A DNA stretch of 64,000 nucleotides from CAVOHU01 sp963817885 (GCA_963817885.1 CAWFQE010000003.1:372001-436000), one strand, 5' to 3'; positions 44,735-53,906 are shown, numbered from the stretch's first letter. The notes: generated by a model not told the origin, from the letters alone. Made by a program: numbers and translations.

Positions 44735-47398
44735 TCAGAACGAGAAATTCATGTTGAAGCGCACCTGCCGCACGCCCGACACGTTGGTCGGCTTCATGAA
44801 GAATGGCGACGTCATCACGCCGCTGTAGGTCGTCCAGTTCGCGTGGTTGGTGATGTTCGAGAAGTTGAGCCCGAACATCACGCGGTAGCGCGGCTGTCCT
44901 GCCATGTTGACGCTCTGCACGTTCATCTGGCCCGGGCCGAACCCGGAGATCATGATGCCCGGCGGGAGCGGGCTCTTGCGCTTTCCGAATCCAAGCGAAT
45001 ACATGATCTGGCCATTCGAGTTCCACTGCGGTGCGCCGCGCAGGGTGTTGCGGCCCACGCCCGCGGGTCTGTCGTTGATGATCAGGTCGCCGTTGTCGTC
45101 GGTGCCGGTTCGAATGGTGTACGGGTTGGCCGACATATAGAAGACCATCACCATCGCCGAGAGGTTCTTGACGGCCTGCGTGGCGAACACCGCCTGGACC
45201 CGGTGGCGGGCGTCGAAGTTCGCTGGTCCCCATTCGGTGTCGAGCGTCCCGGTGGCCGGCGTGCTGAACGCGCCGTCCGTGTTGTTCTCGCCTTTCGCCA
45301 GGGTGTAGCCGAGGAGGAGCGTCAACCCGCGCGTCGGGCTGAAAAGTGGCCCGCTCATCATCTGGTTCATGTTCAGCCGGGACAGGTCCGTCATGAGGTT
45401 GATATTGAGGTTCTGCGAACGGGAGCGCCCTTCGGCCACCGTTTCGATGATGTTCGAGAAGGCGGGATCGGGACGCACGCCATTGACCGGCGCGTTGAGA
45501 TTCTGCCCAACCAGGATGCCGCGCGCGTGGATGTTGGAGTAGGTCGCGCTGAGCCGGAGCACCTTGGTGAGTTGCTGATCGACGCCGAGGCTCCAACGCG
45601 TGTTCTCAGCCATGCGGAGATCATTGCCAAGCAGGTACCGGCTCGTCGGCAGGCCCGCCCCGATGACGCCCGGATCGGGGAAGGTGGGATTGACGATGGT
45701 GACTTCCTGCTGGCGGAAGCCATCGACGCGCAGGGTCTGCTCGTAGGTGCCCGAGCTCAGCCAGTCGTAGAAGATGCCGAAGCTCCCTCGAAGCGTGGTC
45801 GTGCCGCTCTTGAACGGCGCCCAGGTGATCCCGAACCTGGGACCGATATTGTTGTAGTCCTTGAGATGGGTCTGAGCCTCGATGCGGACGCCCGGGCTGA
45901 GCGTGAAGCTCTTGCTGATGCGGATGTCGTCCTGGAGATAGAAGGCCGCCTGGAGGTTCTGGTACGAGATGTTGGGATTGCCGATCCGGCGCGTGAAGAC
46001 GCGGGCCTCTCCGGCCTGGTACTTCTCGAGACTCTCGAAGCTGTAGGTCCCGAGATAGTTGGACGAGTCGTCGCTGCGATACCAGCCGCCGTCGAGCTGG
46101 ATGCCTGCCCGCCACGAGTTGATGCCGCGCACGTAATCGAGATCGGACTGGAGCGTGAAGACGCGGGAATGGTAGCCGCCCCGGCTCTGTGCGCCGCCCG
46201 AAGTGAACGCATCCGTGACGCGAATGGTTGGAGCCTCCGTGGCGGAGTGCGTGACCGAGTCGCTGACGTTCAGGGCGAACCGGGTGTTGATGAAGAACCG
46301 GCGCCCGATCGGACCGACTTCCTGGACGCGCAGGTTGAAGTAATTCGAATCGGTCGAGAACGCACGCTCCGGGAGGTCGTACCCGCTGACGCCCAGGTTG
46401 TCGAGGTTGGTCTTGCCCACGTTGAAGGACAGCCGCATGGTCTGGTCCTTCGTGACCGCGTAGTCGAAATTGGCGCCGATGTTCGAGCTGTTCCGGACCA
46501 CGTGCAGGTTGACGTTCTCGGCGCGCGTGCCCGCGAGGGTCGCCGCGTAGATGTTCGGCGTGGTGAAGCCGGACTCGGTCGAGGCAAACACGCTGAAGCT
46601 GGCCTTTTCCTTGAGCACCGAGCCGCCGAGGTTCGCGCGGACGTTGCCCGATCGAGCGGGCCCCTTCTTGGGGATCAGGGGATTCCGGCCTTCCAGGGCG
46701 CTGTCGTAGAACTGGCCGCCCGTCCCGCCGCGAAGCGGGCCGATGCCTGGCTGGGTGACGATGTCGATGAACATGCCGCCCGCGTAGTGATTCTCGGCCG
46801 CGAACATGTCACGCGTGATGTGGATCGACTTGATCTGCGACTTGGGCGGCAGCTGCTGACCTTCGAAGCTGTCGACGCGGATCGCGGCCCCGGGACCCGC
46901 CATCTGCGCGAGCTGCTGCGCCATCTCCGCGGGATCGTCAGAGAGCGATTCGATCTGCTCGCGCGTCAAGGCGGTGCCGAACGTGCCGGCCCGATCGGCC
47001 GCGGCCGCCTGCTTGTCCAGACCGACGGTGATTTCGGTCGTCATCTTCTGCAGCGGCAGCACCATCACGTGCTTGTTGTCGCCGTTCTTGACCCTGATGT
47101 CCCGGATCAGGCCCAACTCGAACCCGGGGAACTCCCCCTGGATCGAATAGCGCCCGATCGCCAGGCCCGAAATCGTCGCGATCCCCTTGTCGGAGGTCTT
47201 GACCTCAGGGATCTCCTTCTTCTTCGAGGCGTCTTCGAGGCCGACCACGGTCACCGACGCGTTGGGGATGACGGCGCCGGTCTGGTCGACGACCGTGACG
47301 AGCAACCGGCCCTCGCGTGCGGGCTGCGCATCGGCCGTACGGGTGGAAAGGCTGAACAGGCCAGCCACGAGAAGCAGGGCAACAGTCAGACGCTTCAT
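44735..47398 (-). CDS. TonB-dependent receptor with carboxypeptidase-regulatory-like domain
   Basis: The protein has 887 residues. A signal peptide runs to about residue 24 (ADAQ). A carboxypeptidase-regulatory-like Ig domain (about 30-115) has VVDQTGAVIPNASVTV. A divergent plug (about 120-240) and a barrel end in the expected C-terminal aromatic MNFSF. This is the OAR-type receptor class abundant in Acidobacteriota; ligands are mostly unknown, with peptides and glycans as common guesses. It lies 72 bases downstream of a LolA-like gene on the same strand, which suggests an operon. Confidence 0.85.
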   Translation of the reverse strand: MKRLTVALLLVAGLFSLSTRTADAQPAREGRLLVTVVDQTGAVIPNASVTVVGLEDASKKKEIPEVKTSDKGIATISGLAIGRYSIQGEFPGFELGLIRDIRVKNGDNKHVMVLPLQKMTTEITVGLDKQAAAADRAGTFGTALTREQIESLSDDPAEMAQQLAQMAGPGAAIRVDSFEGQQLPPKSQIKSIHITRDMFAAENHYAGGMFIDIVTQPGIGPLRGGTGGQFYDSALEGRNPLIPKKGPARSGNVRANLGGSVLKEKASFSVFASTESGFTTPNIYAATLAGTRAENVNLHVVRNSSNIGANFDYAVTKDQTMRLSFNVGKTNLDNLGVSGYDLPERAFSTDSNYFNLRVQEVGPIGRRFFINTRFALNVSDSVTHSATEAPTIRVTDAFTSGGAQSRGGYHSRVFTLQSDLDYVRGINSWRAGIQLDGGWYRSDDSSNYLGTYSFESLEKYQAGEARVFTRRIGNPNISYQNLQAAFYLQDDIRISKSFTLSPGVRIEAQTHLKDYNNIGPRFGITWAPFKSGTTTLRGSFGIFYDWLSSGTYEQTLRVDGFRQQEVTIVNPTFPDPGVIGAGLPTSRYLLGNDLRMAENTRWSLGVDQQLTKVLRLSATYSNIHARGILVGQNLNAPVNGVRPDPAFSNIIETVAEGRSRSQNLNINLMTDLSRLNMNQMMSGPLFSPTRGLTLLLGYTLAKGENNTDGAFSTPATGTLDTEWGPANFDARHRVQAVFATQAVKNLSAMVMVFYMSANPYTIRTGTDDNGDLIINDRPAGVGRNTLRGAPQWNSNGQIMYSLGFGKRKSPLPPGIMISGFGPGQMNVQSVNMAGQPRYRVMFGLNFSNITNHANWTTYSGVMTSPFFMKPTNVSGVRQVRFNMNFSF

Positions 47399-47470
47399 GA
47401 GAGCCTCGAATAGCAGATGCCGAAGGGTGGCCGGATGAACGGTTCGTCGCCAGATACCGCGATCCGCCTT

Positions 47471-48670
47471 CTACCGAATGACCGCGAACTTCCTCGGATC
47501 GATCTTGCCGTTGACCTTGAATCCATCGAAGTTCGTCTCTTCGACGGTCTCTCCCGCGATGGCCTTACGGAGCCGGAATGGGAACTTGATGCCGTTGCCG
47601 ATGTCGCGGTAGTCGGCGTAGTAGACGCGGTTCTCGATCGGTCTGGCGCTCGATAGCGCCTTCTTGCGAAGATCCTGCAGCGTCTTCGCGTAGGCCGCCT
47701 GCTCGTCCTTCGACGCCGTTTCGGCGGGAGGCGCCGGTGCCGGCACGATGATGGAGCCCGGTGGAATCGTCTCGGGCTTCGGCACCCCGGGGACGTCGAG
47801 GATGATGTTGGCTGCCGGCGTCGTCCAGCTGACCATGATCGGGAGATGCGTTTCCTCGTTGATGAACAGCTTGGCCGCGAAATTGCCCGGGCCCTTCACG
47901 TCGATGATGTCGGCCTTGCCCTGCGGGGCCTCAGCGATGCCATCGAGCGTGAAGGTGAGCGGGTAGCTGTCGATCGAGGCGGCGAACATACCGAGCGTCA
48001 ACTTGGCGAAGTCCTGCCTGGCCAGCATCAGTCGCGCCACCCGAGGGTCGGGGCGCGCGGTTGGCGGGGCACCCGGTCCAGCGGGACCGCCGGGGCCGCC
48101 CGGGGTCGGCGGGCCGCCTGCGGCCGGCCGACTCGCTGCGGCGCCTGCTGCGGCGGGAGGTGCGGGCGGCTGAGCCGCGCCTGGTTGCGGGGGAATGGCC
48201 GGCGCCGATGGCGCGGCGGGCGCCGTGGGCACACCCCCTGTTGTCGCGCCAGCAGGCTGGGCGGCCGGTCGCGGACTTCCTGCCGCTGTGGCGCCCGGTC
48301 CACCCGGCCGCGCCGCACCAGCCGCCTGCGGCGGCGGTTCAGGGGGCGCCGGGAACTGGATCAGCTTGTCGCCGTTGAACCCCGTCGAGGTCGGTCCGCT
48401 CTCCTGGGCTGGAATCTCGTCGACGCGCACGAACCTCTCCGGCAACTCGCAATACATCTCGAATTCGATGGGCACGAGGTTGATGCCTCGCACCTGTTGC
48501 GTTCGTCCCGTTGCGACAAACGCCTTGACGGCAGCGAGCTTCTTCTCGCCGCCAAGCGCGTCCCGCGCCGCAGCGAGAACCGAGGTGGCGTCGGGCTTCG
48601 GAGCCTGCCCCCGGGCGGGCGCGCCCGCGGCCAGACACAGCATGAGAACAGAAGAGGCAACCAGGCGCAT
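47471..48670 (-). CDS. secreted LolA-like protein with Pro/Ala-rich linker
   Basis: The protein has 399 residues from the ATG at 48670. A signal peptide ends near ARGQ (about 22). The N-terminal part (VLAAARDALGGEKKLAAVKA, FEMYCELPERFVRVDE) and C-terminal part (VYYADYRDIGNGIKFPFRLR) resemble the half-barrel of LolA/LolB-like outer-membrane lipoprotein sorting proteins. A Pro/Ala/Gly-rich linker of about 100 residues (about 112-210) splits the fold. Such proteins often accompany TonB receptors in Acidobacteriota. Binding a lipidic or peptide ligand for the neighbouring receptor is inferred. Confidence 0.65.
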   Translation of the reverse strand: MRLVASSVLMLCLAAGAPARGQAPKPDATSVLAAARDALGGEKKLAAVKAFVATGRTQQVRGINLVPIEFEMYCELPERFVRVDEIPAQESGPTSTGFNGDKLIQFPAPPEPPPQAAGAARPGGPGATAAGSPRPAAQPAGATTGGVPTAPAAPSAPAIPPQPGAAQPPAPPAAAGAAASRPAAGGPPTPGGPGGPAGPGAPPTARPDPRVARLMLARQDFAKLTLGMFAASIDSYPLTFTLDGIAEAPQGKADIIDVKGPGNFAAKLFINEETHLPIMVSWTTPAANIILDVPGVPKPETIPPGSIIVPAPAPPAETASKDEQAAYAKTLQDLRKKALSSARPIENRVYYADYRDIGNGIKFPFRLRKAIAGETVEETNFDGFKVNGKIDPRKFAVIR

Positions 48671-49050
48671 GAGAGACCTTTCTGCGGGATTCCTGACGGG
48701 CCGAACCGAGGAGAGGTGGCGTGCCGGACGCAAGAGTCTAACGCCCCCTGAGTTCCCGGTTCAATCCCACGATTCCCGCCGTCGACGAGCGACTTCCTCG
48801 CGATTCAGCGCGTTCCACGCGGCGACCGGCGGCCACCTCCCGGTGCGAGTGCCCGCGACGTCCAGACTGCGGCGATGCCCTGGAACGACCTGTCGTCCAT
48901 GCCCGGAGGAGATTGGGGGACGGGAATGGCGGACGGTCAGACGATTTGACGAGAATTAGAGGCGCGCGGTTTGGAAAAGTTCCATGCGGGCGAAATGTAT
49001 CTCAACGGAGACAGTCAGATTGCACTCGAGCGTCGTGTGTCGGCGGGGTC
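48671..49050. other. intergenic region upstream of LolA-like gene
   Basis: These 380 bases contain the promoter region for the LolA-receptor pair and the 3' end of the five-gene operon. A GGAACTTTTCC stretch near 48.97 kb is A/T-richer than its surroundings, but I see no definite promoter, terminator or gene. Confidence 0.4.
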
Positions 49051-50346
49051 TTACACAGGCCGCGGGTCGCCCATGGCGGCGCCCGGATCGCCGACCGCTG
49101 CGTGTCGCTGGCGGCGGCCCACGTAGGCCGCGCAGGTCAGGCTGCTGGTCAGGTTGACTGTCGTCCGCAGCATGTCGAGCAGCCGATCGACGCCGAGCAC
49201 CAGCGCAATGCCGGAGACGGCATGCGCGCCGAGGCCGATCGCGTTGAGCACCACGAGCGTGGTGACCAGCGAGCTCCCTGGCACGCCGGCGCCCGTAATC
49301 GCCGCAAGCGTGGACGCGAAGATGATCGTGACATAGCCGGACGGCCCGAGGTGGATGCCATAGACGAGCGCGATGAAGACGGCGGTCGCGCCCTTGTAGA
49401 CGGCGGCGCCGTTGAGGTTCAGCGTGGTGCCGAGCGGCAGCACGAAGGCGGCGACCTCGGCCGGGACGCCGAGGTTCTTCGTTGCGACTTCGATGCTGAC
49501 CGGCAGCGTGGCGCTCGATGACGAGGTGGAGAAGGCGACCAGCAGGGCCTTGGCGCCACCACGGAAGAAATCCCTCACCCTCATTCTCGCCAGCAGCCTG
49601 ACCCCGGCCGACAGCACGACGACCTGGATGGCAAGGCCTGCGACGACGACCAGGCAATACACGATCAGCTGGCGGAGCAGATCGACGCCGAACCTGGCCA
49701 CCGTGGCGCCGATCAGCGCGAACACCGCGATCGGCGCCAGCTTCATGACCCAGGCGATGACGACCATGCAGGTGTCGTTCAGGCCCGAGAAGAACCGCAC
49801 CATGCCCTGACGGCGCTCGTCGGCGATCTGGCTGGCGGCAGCCCCGAAGATGACCGTGCAGACGACCAGCGGCAGCAGCTCCATCCTGGCCGCCGCGCCG
49901 AATGGATTCTGCGGGATCATCGACAGCACGAGCTGAATGATGCCCGGCGCGGAGCCTGCGACGGCACCGGCCCTGCCTGCGCTGTCCTCGAACTGTGCGG
50001 CGAGCCCGTCACGAATGGCGGGATCGAGCCCCTCGCCCGGTCGGACCATGAGCGCCACCGACATGCCGATCACCGCGCCGATCATGGTCGAGGTCAGGAA
50101 GAAGGCGAGGGTGCGGCCGCCGAGCGCCGTCAGCTTGCGGCCGTCGCCGAGTGAGGCCATGGCGACGAACAGGCTCGCGACGATGAGCGGCACCACGACC
50201 ATCAGGATCATGTTGATGAAGAGCGTGCCGATCGGCTCAATCGAGATGAGGCCGTCCCTGAGCCATCCGGCGCCGGGCACCTGCGAAGACACTCCGAGCA
50301 GGGCGCCAGAGAGCAGGCCGATCAGAATCTTCGTGTGCGGCTTCAT
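49051..50346 (-). CDS. DAACS-family dicarboxylate/amino-acid:cation symporter
   Basis: The protein has 431 residues with eight membrane segments and two hairpins. Family signatures are present: SSSSATLPVSIEV (serine-rich hairpin 1), LGTTLNLNGAAVY (the N-x-x-G region of segment 7) and GAGVPGSSLVTTL (hairpin 2). Known members carry glutamate, aspartate or C4-dicarboxylates with sodium or protons. It is the last gene of a five-gene operon: its ATG shares a base with the LeuD-like stop (TGATG), so it very likely imports the pathway substrate. Confidence 0.9.
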   Translation of the reverse strand: MKPHTKILIGLLSGALLGVSSQVPGAGWLRDGLISIEPIGTLFINMILMVVVPLIVASLFVAMASLGDGRKLTALGGRTLAFFLTSTMIGAVIGMSVALMVRPGEGLDPAIRDGLAAQFEDSAGRAGAVAGSAPGIIQLVLSMIPQNPFGAAARMELLPLVVCTVIFGAAASQIADERRQGMVRFFSGLNDTCMVVIAWVMKLAPIAVFALIGATVARFGVDLLRQLIVYCLVVVAGLAIQVVVLSAGVRLLARMRVRDFFRGGAKALLVAFSTSSSSATLPVSIEVATKNLGVPAEVAAFVLPLGTTLNLNGAAVYKGATAVFIALVYGIHLGPSGYVTIIFASTLAAITGAGVPGSSLVTTLVVLNAIGLGAHAVSGIALVLGVDRLLDMLRTTVNLTSSLTCAAYVGRRQRHAAVGDPGAAMGDPRPV

Positions 50347-50858
50347 CAGACGCTCCCGTAGCCCTGGTGCTTCCGGATGTAGGGGACCAGTCCGCCTTCC
50401 GCGAGAATTGCGAGCATGATGGCCGGGAGCGGGCGCCCGTGCACCTCGCGCTCGTGCTCCGCGTCGAAGATGCGAACGCCTGAACTCTCGAGCGCCACGT
50501 GGAGCCTCGCGCCGGCTGCAATCCCGCGGGTGTCGCACTCGATCGGGATGAGCCCGTTGTTGATCGCGTTGCGGTAGTAGGTGCGCGAAAAGCTTCGGGC
50601 GATCACCGCGCGGATGCCGGCGGCGACGACCGCTGTCACCGCCACTTCCATCGCGGACCCGCAGCCGAAATTCCTGCCGGCGACCAGGATGTCGCCGGGC
50701 CGGATGGAGCGGGCAAGCGCAGGATCGATCGATTCGAACAGGTACTGCTTCAGCACGGCCGGGTCGAGCGTATCTTTCTTGCGGCTCGAGGAGATGATGT
50801 AGTCCGTGTTGACGTCATCGCCGAGCAGGACGGCGCGTCCATCGAGATCGATCCTCAC
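50346..50858 (-). CDS. LeuD-like hydro-lyase small subunit, atypical signature
   Basis: The protein has 170 residues and a GTG start inside the LeuC-like stop (GTGA overlap). It has the aconitase swivel domain: DDVNTDYIIS, AGRNFGCGS and NNGLIPIE. Leucine-pathway and homoaconitase small subunits normally read GCGSSRE, where the Arg contacts substrate. Here the motif is GCGSAME (65-71), with Met70 in place of Arg. That, and the absence of leuA and leuB, argue against isopropylmalate as substrate. Together with the large subunit it would hydrate or dehydrate a branched dicarboxylic acid such as a dimethylmalate or citramalate analogue. Confidence 0.85.
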   Translation of the reverse strand: MRIDLDGRAVLLGDDVNTDYIISSSRKKDTLDPAVLKQYLFESIDPALARSIRPGDILVAGRNFGCGSAMEVAVTAVVAAGIRAVIARSFSRTYYRNAINNGLIPIECDTRGIAAGARLHVALESSGVRIFDAEHEREVHGRPLPAIMLAILAEGGLVPYIRKHQGYGSV

Positions 50859-52126
50859 GTCCGGGTCTCCTCGAAGTCGCGCGGGTCGGCGATGCATCCG
50901 GCGACCGCTGAGGCGGCGCACGTCGCGGGCGAAGCCAGGAAGATTGACGCGGTCGCGTTCCCCATCCGCGCCTTGAAGTTCCTGTTCGCCGTCGAGATCA
51001 CGCTGGCGCCATCGGCAGGAATCGGCGGGGACGTGCCGCAGCACGGACCGCAGCCCGGCGGGATGATTGTCGCGCCCAGCGCCGCAAGTCGTTCCAGGGT
51101 TCCGTCCGCCCGGAGCGCCGTCTCGACCTCGCGTGATGCCGGCCCGATCACGAGCCGAACCCCCGGCGCAATCCGTCCGGCCGCGGCCAGTATCCTCGCC
51201 GCCTGATGAATGTCTCCGATTCGTCCACCGGTGCAGGTCCCGATGAAGACCATCTGGATGGGAACTCCGGCGGTCTCGCCGACGCGGGTCACGCGGTCGA
51301 CCTGGTGGGGCAGCGCGACGGATGGCTGGAGTTCCGTCACATCGACGCGGATCGTGCGCGCATAGACGGCATCGGCATCCGGATCAGCCGCCTCGAAGGC
51401 GTCCCGCGTGCGGGCGGCGAGATACGCTGCCGTCGTCCGATCGGCGCGGAAGATGCCCGCCTTCGCGCCCATCTCGACGGACATGTTGCTCAGCACGAGC
51501 CGGTCCTCGACCTCGAGCGCGGCCGCCCCGGGGCCATCGAATTCGATGGCCTGGTACGCTGCGCCATCCGATCCAAGCCGGGCTGCGAGCGCCAGCGCGA
51601 TGTCTTTCGCGTAGACGCCGGGCCTGGCCGCGCCCGAGAGCACGACTTTGATCGTGTCCGGAACCTTCAGCCAGATCCGCCCGCAGATCATCGTCGCCGC
51701 AAGATCCGACGACCCGATGCCGGTCGCAAACGCGTTGAGCGCGCCGGCCGTCACCGTGTGGCTGTCAGCCCCCACGATCAGCTGCCCCGGCCGCGCGCGT
51801 CCCGACTCCACCATCACCTGGTGGCAGATCCCCTCACCACAGTCGTGGAGGGCCACGCCGTGCCGGGCCGCGAAACCCCGGGCGCGCGCCTGCAGGGCAA
51901 AGGTCGGCGCCAGCGGGTCCGGGGCGTAGTGATCGAACACGAAGACGACACGTGCCGGATCGAACACGCGGGTGCCGCCCATCCGGTCGAAGTAGTCGAG
52001 CGCCATCGGGACCGAGCCGTCGGTCCCCATCGCGACGTCGACCTCGCAGATCACCAGGTCTCCGGCACGGGCCTCCCGGCCCGAAGCTCGCGACAGTATC
52101 TTCTCGCTGGTGGTTCTTCCGGCCAT
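50855..52126 (-). CDS. LeuC-like aconitase-family large subunit
   Basis: The protein has 423 residues, as in the LeuC/homoaconitase family. Iron-sulfur ligand cysteines are in FIGTCTGGRIGD and PPGCGPCCGT. Substrate-side motifs include FDHYAPD, GEGICHQVM, VGADSHTVTAGA and IGSSDLAATM. It needs the LeuD-like partner encoded next to it. The gene lies 14 bases after the aminotransferase stop. Within the operon it would supply the hydration or dehydration step between transamination and aldol cleavage (inference). Confidence 0.88.
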   Translation of the reverse strand: MAGRTTSEKILSRASGREARAGDLVICEVDVAMGTDGSVPMALDYFDRMGGTRVFDPARVVFVFDHYAPDPLAPTFALQARARGFAARHGVALHDCGEGICHQVMVESGRARPGQLIVGADSHTVTAGALNAFATGIGSSDLAATMICGRIWLKVPDTIKVVLSGAARPGVYAKDIALALAARLGSDGAAYQAIEFDGPGAAALEVEDRLVLSNMSVEMGAKAGIFRADRTTAAYLAARTRDAFEAADPDADAVYARTIRVDVTELQPSVALPHQVDRVTRVGETAGVPIQMVFIGTCTGGRIGDIHQAARILAAAGRIAPGVRLVIGPASREVETALRADGTLERLAALGATIIPPGCGPCCGTSPPIPADGASVISTANRNFKARMGNATASIFLASPATCAASAVAGCIADPRDFEETRT

Positions 52127-52140
52127 GGTGGCAGCGTGCC

Positions 52141-53229
52141 CTACCGCGTCCCGGCGAGCACATCCGAAAGCGCTTCGAGCGTCTGCAGAACGTCAGCCGG
52201 ACGGATGTCACCCATGTGGCCGATTCGAAGGCAGGTTGATTCGTAGGGGCCGAGCGCCTTCGAGACGAGGATGCGGCGGTCTTTCAACTGTTCGCGGACC
52301 CGCGCGGGGCTGATGCCCTCCGGGACGCGCAGCCCGGTGAGGGTCGGCGACAGATTGGTCAACCCCGGGCATTGTGGAGAGAACCCGAGAGCGGCGGCGC
52401 CGCTGCGCGCGATGCGCGCCATGTCGTCGTGGCGGGCGTGGACCTCATCGAGACCCTCGGCTTCGATCTGATCGAGCGCGGCGTCGACCTGCGCGACCAG
52501 GTGCACGGGCGTCGTCCCTGGCGTCTCGGGCCGCGCCCTGGCGAGCGCTCTCCGTATTGCGTCGAAATCGAAATACGATCGCGGCATCTTCGAGGCGGAC
52601 CTCGCCTCCCACGCGCGCTCGCTGAGGGCGACAAAGGCCAGTCCCGGGCTCGACATCAGGCACTTCTGCGACGCGGTCACGGCCACGTCGATGCCCCAGA
52701 CGGCGAATCGGAACCTGGCGCCGCCAATCGAGCTGACTCCGTCCACCATCACCATGGCCCCGTTGCGGCGCGCCACCCGGGCGACCTCCGCGACGTCGTT
52801 CAGCGCGCCGGTTGACGTGTCGCTGTGGGCGAGGAGCACCGCGCGCGCGTTCGGGTGCGCGTCGAGCGCCGCCTCCACGTCGGCCGGATCCACCTCGATG
52901 CCCCACTCCTGGCTGATCCGGTGCACGACGACGCCGAAGGCTTCGGCGATTTCTGCCCACATCTCGCCGAACCGTCCGTTGCAGCAGGCGATCACCTCGT
53001 CGCCGGGCGAGCACAGGTTGGTGATGGCCGCCTCGAGGGCGCCGCGTCCCGTCGAATGGACCGGCAGGACGTCGCCCGTCGTGCCGAACAGGGGGCGAAG
53101 ACGCTCGACGACCGACTCGAGCATGCGGCCGAACTCCTCGGTGCGATGGTGGATCATCGGCATCGCACCGGCCGCGAGGACGCGCTCAGGCACGCGGGTC
53201 GGCCCCGGGGTCATGAGCAGCAGACTCAT
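52141..53229 (-). CDS. class V (AGXT/serine-pyruvate type) aminotransferase
   Basis: The protein has 362 residues of fold-type I PLP enzyme. PLP Lys is K189 in TASQKCLMSSPG, the Asp that holds the ring nitrogen is D163 in MVDGVSSIGG, and the N terminus has LLMTPGPTRVPERVL as in alanine-glyoxylate and serine-pyruvate aminotransferases. The C-terminal domain ends with CLRIGHMGDI, which carries the carboxylate-binding Arg. Family members use pyruvate or glyoxylate as acceptor. Its ATG shares a base with the RraA-like stop. The position suggests removal of an amino group from the imported compound. Confidence 0.88.
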   Translation of the reverse strand: MSLLLMTPGPTRVPERVLAAGAMPMIHHRTEEFGRMLESVVERLRPLFGTTGDVLPVHSTGRGALEAAITNLCSPGDEVIACCNGRFGEMWAEIAEAFGVVVHRISQEWGIEVDPADVEAALDAHPNARAVLLAHSDTSTGALNDVAEVARVARRNGAMVMVDGVSSIGGARFRFAVWGIDVAVTASQKCLMSSPGLAFVALSERAWEARSASKMPRSYFDFDAIRRALARARPETPGTTPVHLVAQVDAALDQIEAEGLDEVHARHDDMARIARSGAAALGFSPQCPGLTNLSPTLTGLRVPEGISPARVREQLKDRRILVSKALGPYESTCLRIGHMGDIRPADVLQTLEALSDVLAGTR

Positions 53230-53906
53230 CAGATGACGCCCTTGGACCGCAGCGTGTCGTTGATCTCGGCCTTGAACACCACGCCGGAGTGAATCTCCGC
53301 GGTGCGCCTGATCTCGCGGTCCTTCAGCGCGCGGACAGCGTTCAGCACGAGCTCGGCGTCTTCGCGAGGCACAATGACCACGCCGTCCTCATCGCCGACG
53401 ACGATGTCGCCGGGCATGACGACGGTGTTGCCGCAGGAAATCGGCACGTTGATTTCGCCGGGGCCGTCCTTGTCGCATCCGCCGGCGCATACCGATCGGC
53501 TGAACGCCGGGAAGCGGAGATCGGTCAGGGCTCTCACGTCCCGGATGGCCCCGTCGGCGACCAGCCCGCCCAGGCCTGCGGCGACGGCGGAGGTGCCCAT
53601 CAGCTCGCCGAACAGCGCGCTGGTGGTATTGCCGCCGGTGTTGATGACAATGACATCGCCCGGCGTCGCAACCTCCATGGCCTTGTGAACCATCAGGTTG
53701 TCGCCCGGGCGCGCCATCACCGTGATCGCGACGCCATGGAGCGGCAGGCCCGTGCGCATCGCGATGCCGGGATCCATGAAATGGAACCGGCCCATGGCGT
53801 CAGCGAGATTGGACGAGGCCAGCCCCGCGAACTGCCGCACGAGCGACGCGTCGGGGCGAGGGAAGTCGCTGACAATCCGGAATCCGATTCTGCCTGTGTA
53901 CCGCAC
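53229..53906 (-). CDS. RraA-fold aldolase (HMG/CHA aldolase-like)
   Basis: The protein has 225 residues and a GTG start with AGGAGG eight bases upstream. It has the RraA fold: NLADAMGRF, then ARPGDNLMVHKAM, then VADGAIRD with R122 and D123, which match the substrate and metal-site Arg-Asp of 4-hydroxy-4-methyl-2-oxoglutarate/4-carboxy-4-hydroxy-2-oxoadipate aldolases, and GDIVVGDEDGVVIVP. Such enzymes release pyruvate from tertiary 4-hydroxy-2-oxo acids using a divalent metal. RNase-E inhibitor RraA itself is about 160 residues and lacks aldolase context, so the enzyme reading is preferred. It is the first gene of the operon. Confidence 0.82.
   Translation of the reverse strand: MRYTGRIGFRIVSDFPRPDASLVRQFAGLASSNLADAMGRFHFMDPGIAMRTGLPLHGVAITVMARPGDNLMVHKAMEVATPGDVIVINTGGNTTSALFGELMGTSAVAAGLGGLVADGAIRDVRALTDLRFPAFSRSVCAGGCDKDGPGEINVPISCGNTVVMPGDIVVGDEDGVVIVPREDAELVLNAVRALKDREIRRTAEIHSGVVFKAEINDTLRSKGVI

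Noticed and set aside
44843..47413. 856-codon open frame antisense to the TonB receptor
   Set aside because: A product of high third-position G+C on the opposite strand; Arg/Val/Asp-rich with no domain, while the minus-strand frame is a clear receptor. The same applies to the 753-codon frame at 54057-56318.
50346..52126. Leucine biosynthesis assignment (leuC/leuD)
   Set aside because: No leuA or leuB nearby, altered small-subunit signature, and coupling to an aldolase, an aminotransferase and a symporter point to catabolism.
53229..53906. RNase E inhibitor RraA
   Set aside because: Longer than RraA, keeps the aldolase Arg-Asp pair and lies in a catabolic operon.
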